Positions 1 to 5,497 of a stretch of 5,497 nucleotides of DNA are shown piece by piece. Under the pieces are notes generated by a model, which ran no database searches, was not told where the DNA came from, and was given only the letters and a program-made list of their open reading frames with translations. Position 1 is the stretch's first letter. Every line of letters begins with the position of its first letter. The DNA is from Rhizobacter sp. (GTDB lineage: Bacteria; Pseudomonadota; Gammaproteobacteria; Burkholderiales; Burkholderiaceae_C), in the NCBI GenBank assembly GCA_025351675.1, contig JANXVK010000352.1, positions 1 to 5,497 of the forward strand, read 5' to 3'. The position numbers were made by a program, and so were the translations under genes.

Positions 1-1
1 C

Positions 2-721
2 GGCGTGCCGGTGCAGTTCGACAAGGCGTATGTCGAGGGCATCGCGAAGCTGAACGCCGCCGACATCCGTTACGCCGAGCAACTCGGCTACCGCATCAAG
101 CTGCTGGGCATCACGAAGCGGCGGAGCTTGTCAACATCCGCCGGCACGGTCGAAGGCATTGAGCTGCGCGTGCACCCGACGCTGGTGCCGGCCAAACGTC
201 TGATCGCGAACGTCGAGGGCGCGATGAACGCGGTGATGGTCCAGGGCGACGCCGTCGGCAGCACGCTGTACTACGGCAAGGGGGCAGGCGCCGAGCCGAC
301 CGCGTCATCGGTGATCGCCGACCTGGTCGACATCACGCGGCTGCACACCGCCGACCCGGATCATCGCGTGCCGCACCTGGCGTTCCAGCCTGGTTCGCTG
401 CAGGACACGCGCATCCTCACCATCGACGAGGTCGTCACCGCGTTCTACCTGCGCTTGCAGGTGAAGGACCAAGCCGGTGTGCTCGCGCGGATCACCGCGA
501 TCCTGGCCGAGAGCGATATCTCGATCGAGGCGCTGCTGCAGCGCCCTGGCGCGGGAGGCGCCTCCAGCGAGGCGGGCGCCGAAGGCGAAGCGCAGACCGA
601 CGTGATCATCCTGACCCACGACACGGTCGAGGGCCGCATGAACAAGGCGATCGCGCTGATGCAGGCGCTGCCGACCGTGCTCGCGCCGATCGTGCGCATC
701 CGCAAGGAAGAGTTGTCTTGA
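2..721 (+). CDS. hom: Homoserine dehydrogenase, C-terminal part (5' end outside window)
   Basis: Homoserine dehydrogenase reduces aspartate semialdehyde to homoserine with NAD(P)H in the cytoplasm, at the branch to threonine and methionine. About 239 residues are visible of a family length near 435, so the Rossmann domain and the catalytic Lys region lie upstream. Numbering from the GTG at base 5, the catalytic-domain remainder includes VQFDKAYVEGI (3-13), ELRVHPTLVPAKRLIANVEG (53-72) and YYGKGAGAEPTASSVIADLV (89-108). A C-terminal ACT domain, the usual threonine-feedback module, follows from about residue 146 (AFYLRLQVKDQAGVLARI) to the IVRIRKEEL end. Two segments look longer than I expect for the family: residues 40-49, and a Gly/Ala/Glu-rich loop at 182-196 inside the ACT domain. 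The first codon is incomplete context, not a start. The stop overlaps the thrC start in TTGA, so the two are probably translationally coupled. Identity is very secure. Confidence 0.96.
   Translation, partial: GVPVQFDKAYVEGIAKLNAADIRYAEQLGYRIKLLGITKRRSLSTSAGTVEGIELRVHPTLVPAKRLIANVEGAMNAVMVQGDAVGSTLYYGKGAGAEPTASSVIADLVDITRLHTADPDHRVPHLAFQPGSLQDTRILTIDEVVTAFYLRLQVKDQAGVLARITAILAESDISIEALLQRPGAGGASSEAGAEGEAQTDVIILTHDTVEGRMNKAIALMQALPTVLAPIVRIRKEELS
704..708 (+). promoter_or_regulatory. Ribosome binding site for thrC
   Basis: AAGGA lies 9 bases before the TTG at 718, inside the last codons of hom. It supports the unusual TTG as the true start of thrC. Confidence 0.7.
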
Positions 722-2124
722 AGTACATCAGCACGCGCGGCGACAAGGCGGAACGCAGCTTCTGCGAGATCCTGCTCGAGGGCTTGGCGCCGGACGGCGG
801 GCTGTACCTGCCGATGACCTACCCGAAGGTCGACGGCGCAACGCTCGCCAAGTGGCGCGGCCTTGCGTACCATGCGCTCGCGTTCGAGATTCTCTCGCTG
901 TACATCGACGACATCCCCGCGGCCGACCTGCGCGCGCTCGTCGCGAAGACCTATACCGAGCAAGTCTTCGGCACTCCGCAAATCGTGCCGCTGCGCGTGC
1001 TCGAGCCCGGCGTCTACATCCAGGCCCTGTCGAACGGCCCGACTTTGGCGTTCAAGGACATGGCGATGCAGTTGCTCGGAAACCTGTTCGAGTACGAACT
1101 CGCGCGCCGCGACCAGCACCTGAATATTCTCGGTGCGACCTCCGGCGACACCGGCAGCGCGGCCGAGTACGCGATGCGCGGGAAGAAAGGCGTCAACGTC
1201 TTCATGCTCTCGCCGAAGGGCCGCATGAGCCCGTTCCAGCAGGCGCAGATGTTCAGCCTGCAAGACGCGAACATCCACAACATCGCGATCGAAGGCGTGT
1301 TCGACGATTGCCAGGACATCGTCAAGGCGGTCTCGAACGACCTCGCGTTCAAGCGCGAGTACCGCATCGGCACGGTGAACTCGATCAACTGGGCGCGCTT
1401 GCTCGCGCAGGTCGTCTACTACTTCGCCGGCTACTTCCAGGCCACGAAATCGGGTGATGAGAAGGTGACCTTCGCGGTGCCGTCCGGCAACTTCGGCAAC
1501 ATCTGTGCCGGCCATGTCGCAAGGATGATGGGCCTGCCGATCGCCCAACTCGTGCTCGCGACCAACGAGAACAACGTGCTCGACGAGTTCTTCCGCACCG
1601 GCACCTACCGGGTGCGCAGTTCGGCGGAAACGCATGAGACGTCGAGCCCGTCGATGGACATTTCCAAGGCTTCGAATTTCGAGCGCTTCGTGTTCGACCT
1701 GCTTGGGCGCGATGCGGGGCGCACGCGCGACCTGTTCAAGACCGAGCTCGACCGCGGTGGCGCGTTCACGATCACGAAGGACGAGTTCGCGCGCATCGAA
1801 GGCTACGGCTTCGTCTCCGGCAGCAGCACGCACGCCGACCGGCTCGCGACGATCCGCGACACCGACAAGCGTTTCGGCACGGTCGTCGACACGCACACGG
1901 CCGACGCCCTGAAGGTCGCGCGCGAGCACCTCACGCCGGGCATCCCGACGATCGTGCTCGAAACCGCGCTGCCCGCGAAGTTCGCCGAGACGATCGTCGA
2001 AGCCATCGGCCGCGAACCCGATCGCCCGGCCGCGATGGTTGGCATCGAGAAGCTGCCGAAACGCTTCGAGGTGATGCCGGCCGACGTGGCGAAGGTCAAG
2101 GCTTTCATCGCCGCCGAATCTTGA
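718..2124 (+). CDS. thrC: Threonine synthase
   Basis: This PLP enzyme converts O-phosphohomoserine to threonine and phosphate, the last step of threonine synthesis. The 468-residue length fits the longer threonine synthase type (E. coli is near 428). The N-terminus KYISTRGD is the family opening and supports the TTG start, which has AAGGA upstream. PLP-site Lys113 lies in GPTLAFKDMAMQLLGN. The phosphate-binding loop is GATSGDTGSAAEY (139-151). Other conserved blocks are VNSINWARLLAQ (220-231), VPSGNFGNICAG (254-265), ATNENNVLDEFF (281-292), SPSMDI (310-315) and SNFERF (319-324). All expected motifs are intact. The start overlaps the hom stop by 4 bases, so the pair is co-translated; homoserine kinase (thrB) is not between them and must be elsewhere. 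The stop is 18 bases before moeA. No internal frameshift is seen. Confidence 0.97.
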   Translation: MKYISTRGDKAERSFCEILLEGLAPDGGLYLPMTYPKVDGATLAKWRGLAYHALAFEILSLYIDDIPAADLRALVAKTYTEQVFGTPQIVPLRVLEPGVYIQALSNGPTLAFKDMAMQLLGNLFEYELARRDQHLNILGATSGDTGSAAEYAMRGKKGVNVFMLSPKGRMSPFQQAQMFSLQDANIHNIAIEGVFDDCQDIVKAVSNDLAFKREYRIGTVNSINWARLLAQVVYYFAGYFQATKSGDEKVTFAVPSGNFGNICAGHVARMMGLPIAQLVLATNENNVLDEFFRTGTYRVRSSAETHETSSPSMDISKASNFERFVFDLLGRDAGRTRDLFKTELDRGGAFTITKDEFARIEGYGFVSGSSTHADRLATIRDTDKRFGTVVDTHTADALKVAREHLTPGIPTIVLETALPAKFAETIVEAIGREPDRPAAMVGIEKLPKRFEVMPADVAKVKAFIAAES

Positions 2125-2142
2125 ACAGGGACGCCTGAGCGC

Positions 2143-3390
2143 ATGCAACCTCAACGCGCACCGATGCTGACCCTGGACGAGGCGCTCGCCCGCCTGCTCG
2201 CTGCTGTTGCGCCTATGCCCGGGAGCCAGCACGAATCGCTCTCGACCTTCGACGCGCTCGGCCGGGTGCTCCAGGCCGACGTGCGTTCGACCCTCGACGT
2301 CCCGCCGGCCGACAACACCTCGATGGACGGCTACGCGATGCGCGCAGCCGATGTGCCGGCGCTCGGTACCGTGCTGCCGGTGAGCCAGCGCATCCCGGCC
2401 GGCGTCGTCGGCCAGCCGCTGCAGCCCGGCACGGCGGCGCGTATCTTTACCGGCGCGCAGGTGCCGGCCGGCGCCGATGCGGTCGTGATGCAGGAGCAGT
2501 GCGAAGTCGTACACGACAGGGTCGACGAGGGCGTTCGCGTCAACCTCGTTCCGGCGAGCGGTCAGTGGATCCGCCGCCGCGGCGAAGACGTGCGCGCTGG
2601 TGATGTCGTATTGCCCGCCGGCACGCGCTTGACGCCGCAGGCGCTCGGCCTCGCCGCGACCGTTGGCGCCGCCACGTTGCGGGTCGCGCGCCGCCCGCGC
2701 GTCGCGCTGTTCTCGACCGGCGACGAACTCGCGATGCCCGGCGAGCCGCTCAAGCCCGGCGCGATCTACAACTCGAACCGCTTTACCTTGCGCGCCGCGA
2801 TCCAGGCGCTGGGCTGCGACTGCACCGATCTCGGCATCGTCCCTGACCGGCTCGACGCGACGCGCGCGGCCTTGCGCCGCGCCGCGCAGGGCAACGACCT
2901 GATCGTCACCTCGGGCGGCGTCTCGGTCGGCGAAGAAGATCACCTGCGCCCCGCCGTGCAGGCCGAGGGCCGCATCGAGCTCTGGCAGATCGCGATCAAG
3001 CCCGGCAAGCCGCTGGCGTTCGGCGAAGTGCTGCGGCCCGATGGCACGGCCGCGTACATCGTCGGGCTGCCCGGCAACCCGGTATCGAGCTTCATCACGT
3101 TCATGCTGATGGTGCGGCCGGTGCTGCTGCGTCTGCAGGGCGCGACAGCGCTCACGCCGATCCGCACGAAGCAGCGCGCCGATTTCGACTGGCCGAAGCC
3201 GGACAAACGCCGCGAGTTCCTGCGCGTGCGCCGCAACGACACTGGCGGGCTCGACCTGTTCCCGAACCAGAGTTCGGGCGTGATGACTTCGGCGGTCTGG
3301 GGTGACGGCGTGGTCGACACGCCCGAAGGGCAACTCATCGCAAAGGGCGACTTGGTCGACTTCATGTCGTTCGCGGAGTTGCTGTCGTGA
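2143..3390 (+). CDS. moeA: Molybdopterin molybdenumtransferase MoeA
   Basis: MoeA inserts molybdenum into adenylylated molybdopterin, the final common step of molybdenum cofactor synthesis. The 415 residues match the family (E. coli 411). In order they show the MoeA N-terminal region with PPADNTSMDGYAMRA (54-68; Asp62 is the E. coli Asp59 equivalent) and RIFTGAQVPAGADAVVMQE (100-118); the MoCF/MogA-like fold with ALFSTGDEL (188-196), IYNSN (208-212), LGIVPDRLD (230-238), VTSGGVSVGEED (255-266), IKPGKP (285-290) and GLPGNPVSS (308-316); and the C-terminal beta-barrel with QSSGVMTSAVWGDGV (376-390). Active-site positions appear present. The ATG at 2143 has only a weak AGGGA 11 bases upstream. 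An in-frame ATG at 2164 (MLTLDEALARLLA) also fits family N-termini but has no ribosome site, so the start is uncertain by 7 residues. The stop overlaps the moaD start (GTGA). Confidence 0.96.
   Translation: MQPQRAPMLTLDEALARLLAAVAPMPGSQHESLSTFDALGRVLQADVRSTLDVPPADNTSMDGYAMRAADVPALGTVLPVSQRIPAGVVGQPLQPGTAARIFTGAQVPAGADAVVMQEQCEVVHDRVDEGVRVNLVPASGQWIRRRGEDVRAGDVVLPAGTRLTPQALGLAATVGAATLRVARRPRVALFSTGDELAMPGEPLKPGAIYNSNRFTLRAAIQALGCDCTDLGIVPDRLDATRAALRRAAQGNDLIVTSGGVSVGEEDHLRPAVQAEGRIELWQIAIKPGKPLAFGEVLRPDGTAAYIVGLPGNPVSSFITFMLMVRPVLLRLQGATALTPIRTKQRADFDWPKPDKRREFLRVRRNDTGGLDLFPNQSSGVMTSAVWGDGVVDTPEGQLIAKGDLVDFMSFAELLS
3375..3378 (+). promoter_or_regulatory. Ribosome binding site for moaD
   Basis: GGAG lies 8 bases before the GTG at 3387, within the last codons of moeA. 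It supports GTG as the moaD start. Confidence 0.65.
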
Positions 3391-3638
3391 AGCTCACGGT
3401 GCGCTACTTCGCATCGATCCGCGAGGCGCTCGGCGCGAGCGAGGTGATCGATGTGGCCGAAGGCAGCAGCGTCGGCGCGGTGCGCGATGCGCTGATCGCG
3501 CGCGGCGGCGCGCACGCGAGCGCGCTCGCCCGCGGCAAGACATTGCGCAGCGCGTTGAACCAGGTGCTGTGCGACGAACCGGCGATCGTCGGCGACGGCG
3601 CCGAGTTGGCGTTCTTCCCCCCCGTGACCGGCGGCTGA
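3387..3638 (+). CDS. moaD: Molybdopterin synthase small subunit MoaD (sulfur carrier)
   Basis: MoaD is the ubiquitin-like sulfur carrier of molybdopterin synthase. Its C-terminal Gly is adenylylated (by MoeB in known systems), thiolated, and inserted into MoaE to deliver sulfur to cyclic pyranopterin monophosphate. The 83 residues match the family length (about 81). The N-terminal strand is KLTVRYFASIREALGASE, the middle contains LRSALNQVLCDEPAIVGDGAEL, and the end is FFPPVTGG with the required terminal Gly-Gly intact. The GTG start overlaps the moeA stop by 4 bases and has GGAG 8 bases upstream. moaE follows after 1 base, as expected for partners made in equal amounts. A run of seven C residues (3617-3623) encodes part of FPPV just before the tail; the frame is intact here. 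MoeB is not in the window. Confidence 0.95.
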   Translation: MKLTVRYFASIREALGASEVIDVAEGSSVGAVRDALIARGGAHASALARGKTLRSALNQVLCDEPAIVGDGAELAFFPPVTGG

Positions 3639-3639
3639 A

Positions 3640-4131
3640 ATGAACGCGCCTCGCGTCGTCGTCCAGACCGCCGACTTCGACCTCGGCGCCGAACTCGCCG
3701 CGTTGCGCGCCGGTGACGCAGGCGTCGGCGCCGTCGCGTCGTTCATCGGCACCGTGCGCGACCGCAACGACGGCCTCGGCGTGAGTTCGATGGAACTCGA
3801 ACACTACCCGGGCATGGCCGAACGCGCGATCGAAGCGATGATCGACGAGGCACAGCGCCGCTTCGACATCCGCGGTGCCCGCGTGATCCACCGCGTCGGC
3901 CTGCTGCAACCGCAGGACCAGATCATGATGGTCGCCGTCACCTCGGCGCACCGCGGCCAGGCGTTTCAGGCGTGCGAGTTCCTGATGGACTACCTGAAGA
4001 CCCAGGCGCCGTTCTGGAAGAAGGAGCAGACGCCCGACGGCGCGCGCTGGGTCGATGCGCGCAGCAGCGACGACGCGGCTATCGCGCGCTGGGGGATCGT
4101 CGCCGGGAACGCAGTGCCGGAGGCGCCTTGA
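3640..4131 (+). CDS. moaE: Molybdopterin synthase catalytic subunit MoaE
   Basis: MoaE is the large catalytic subunit of molybdopterin synthase. As a MoaD2-MoaE2 heterotetramer it puts two sulfurs into cyclic pyranopterin monophosphate to make molybdopterin. The 163 residues are slightly longer than E. coli (150). Visible motifs are ASFIGTVRDRN (33-43; Arg40 is the E. coli Arg39 equivalent), LEHYPGMAERA (53-63), VIHRVGLLQPQDQI (82-95), TSAHRGQAF (101-109; His104 and Arg105), LMDYLKTQAPFWKKE (115-129; Lys120 and Lys127 match catalytic Lys119 and Lys126) and RWVDARSSD (136-144). All catalytic positions appear present. The ATG is 1 base after the moaD stop; only a weak GGCGG (3630-3634) precedes it, so translation probably depends on coupling. 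The stop overlaps the TTG start of fluC. Confidence 0.96.
   Translation: MNAPRVVVQTADFDLGAELAALRAGDAGVGAVASFIGTVRDRNDGLGVSSMELEHYPGMAERAIEAMIDEAQRRFDIRGARVIHRVGLLQPQDQIMMVAVTSAHRGQAFQACEFLMDYLKTQAPFWKKEQTPDGARWVDARSSDDAAIARWGIVAGNAVPEAP
4119..4123 (+). promoter_or_regulatory. Ribosome binding site for fluC
   Basis: GGAGG, a full anti-Shine-Dalgarno match, lies 4 bases before the TTG at 4128, inside the end of moaE. The spacing is short but usable. The site decides the fluC start, because no ATG or GTG lies near the expected N-terminus. Confidence 0.65.
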
Positions 4132-4508
4132 CGACGGCGCTGCCTTGGCTGCAGCTCATCGCCGTCGCGGTCGGCGCGGCGATCGGCGGGCTTGCACGCT
4201 GGTGGGCCGGGCTGTGGCTGAACGCGCAGTGGGCGGGCTTCCCGCTCGGCACGCTGCTCGTCAACTGCGTCGGCGGACTGCTGGTCGGAGTTGCGCTGGC
4301 ATTCTTCGAGCGCTCGCCGAACGAGTTGCTGCGCCTGCTGCTGGTGACCGGATTCCTCGGCGGGCTCACGACGTTCTCGTCGTTTTCCGGCGAGTCGCTC
4401 GTCCTGCTTCATCGTGGCCAGTTCGCGGTGGCATTCGCGCACAGCGCTGCGCACCTGCTGGGCTCGCTGGCCTGCGCTGCGCTGGGCTACTGGGTGATCG
4501 CGCGCTGA
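4128..4508 (+). CDS. crcB: Fluoride ion channel CrcB/FluC
   Basis: FluC is a small inner-membrane protein that forms a dual-topology dimer and lets fluoride leave the cell. Starting at TTG 4128 gives 126 residues, the usual family length, with four hydrophobic segments at about 8-30, 37-60, 67-92 and 98-124. Family signatures are [11 protein letters not shown] (16-26), [17 protein letters not shown] (38-54, with the conserved Asn46) and [16 protein letters not shown] (75-90). Phe83 and Phe86 correspond to the pore phenylalanines, and Gly78/Thr81 to the central Na+ site, of the Bordetella homologue. The frame stays open upstream to 3972, but that stretch lies inside moaE and encodes an Arg/Asp-rich non-membrane sequence, so it is rejected. 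The start overlaps the moaE stop (TTGA) with GGAGG just upstream. It appears to be co-transcribed with the cofactor genes. I saw no fluoride riboswitch, and there is no leader to hold one. Confidence 0.93.
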   Translation: MTTALPWLQLIAVAVGAAIGGLARWWAGLWLNAQWAGFPLGTLLVNCVGGLLVGVALAFFERSPNELLRLLLVTGFLGGLTTFSSFSGESLVLLHRGQFAVAFAHSAAHLLGSLACAALGYWVIAR

Positions 4509-4519
4509 TCGATCGGGTG

Positions 4520-4545
4520 CAAGGCGCGGCGCCACCGGCGGCTTG
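4520..4545 (+). repeat. Imperfect inverted repeat between fluC and clpB
   Basis: The arms at 4520-4527 (CAAGGCGC) and 4538-4545 (GCGGCTTG) pair at 7 of 8 positions around a 10-base loop. The following bases are GAAAATT rather than a T-run, so it is not a convincing intrinsic terminator. The right arm covers the first four bases of the -35 element of the clpB promoter. It could be chance in GC-rich DNA. Confidence 0.3.
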
Positions 4546-4569
4546 AAAATTCGGCAGATTCCCCCATGT
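4542..4569 (+). promoter_or_regulatory. Sigma-32 (RpoH) heat-shock promoter of clpB
   Basis: The -35 element CTTGAAA (4542-4548) is a perfect match to the E. coli sigma-32 consensus. After a 13-base spacer comes CCCCATGT (4562-4569), matching the -10 consensus CCCCATnT. Transcription would begin near 4575-4578, leaving a leader of about 20 bases that contains only the clpB ribosome site. No CIRCE (HrcA) element is seen. Heat-shock control of clpB is well established in proteobacteria, and the position directly before clpB supports the call. The ATG within the -10 (4566) is not a translation start: it is out of frame with clpB. Confidence 0.88.
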
Positions 4570-4580
4570 CCAACGCAATC

Positions 4581-4587
4581 GGAGAAG
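4581..4587 (+). promoter_or_regulatory. Ribosome binding site for clpB
   Basis: GGAGAAG lies 7 bases before the ATG at 4595 and confirms that ATG as the start, over the out-of-frame ATG at 4566. Confidence 0.8.
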
Positions 4588-4594
4588 TTTCCCC

Positions 4595-5497
<903 letters not shown>

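Noticed and set aside
2125..2142. Possible promoter or terminator in the thrC-moeA gap
   Set aside because: Only 18 bases, with no -10/-35 pattern and no hairpin; simply an operon spacer with a weak AGGGA.
445..3333. Very long (962-residue) open frame on the minus strand opposite hom, thrC and moeA
   Set aside because: It is Arg/His/Asp/Ala-rich with no recognisable motif and runs antisense to three well-identified genes. Stop-free antisense frames are expected opposite G/C-ending codons in high-GC DNA.
3972..4127. Upstream extension of the fluC frame to 3972, giving a 178-residue protein
   Set aside because: The added 52 residues are a shifted reading of the moaE catalytic region and are Arg/Asp-rich. 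FluC proteins start directly at the first membrane helix.
4507..4514. GATCGATC palindrome after the fluC stop
   Set aside because: Too short and common in high-GC DNA to call an operator or attachment site.

Overview
The window is high-GC (roughly two thirds G+C by eye) bacterial chromosomal DNA. It is densely packed, with every supported gene on the + strand. The protein sequences and the gene order hom-thrC-moeA-moaD-moaE-(fluC)-clpB point to a betaproteobacterium of the Burkholderiales/Rhodocyclales kind. That assignment rests on remembered synteny and family resemblance, not on a search.

Layout: (1) bases 2-721 are the C-terminal part of homoserine dehydrogenase (Hom), whose start lies upstream of the window. 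(2) 718-2124 is threonine synthase (ThrC). (3) 2143-3390 is MoeA, molybdenum insertase. (4) 3387-3638 and 3640-4131 are MoaD and MoaE, the two subunits of molybdopterin synthase. (5) 4128-4508 is a small CrcB/FluC fluoride channel that starts at a TTG. (6) 4509-4594 is the only real intergenic gap, and it holds a near-consensus sigma-32 heat-shock promoter and a good ribosome binding site. (7) 4595 to the window end is the N-terminal 301 residues of the disaggregase ClpB, open at the right edge.

The first six genes look like one transcription unit. They are joined by 4-base stop/start overlaps (TTGA, GTGA, TTGA) or gaps of 1 and 18 bases, with no terminator or promoter seen between them. Hom and ThrC make the first and last dedicated steps from aspartate semialdehyde to threonine; the intervening homoserine kinase is not between them and must be encoded elsewhere. 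MoaD, MoaE and MoeA cover sulfur insertion into the pterin and molybdenum insertion, the late steps of molybdenum cofactor synthesis. FluC is a stand-alone fluoride exporter that appears to be a passenger of this operon. ClpB then starts a separate, heat-inducible unit.

No mobile element, CRISPR array, RNA gene or clearly undescribed system is visible. The best second-look items are the sigma-32 promoter, an ATG in clpB placed exactly where E. coli uses an internal start for short ClpB, a small in-frame segment of atypical codons in hom, and the placement of fluC between moaE and clpB.
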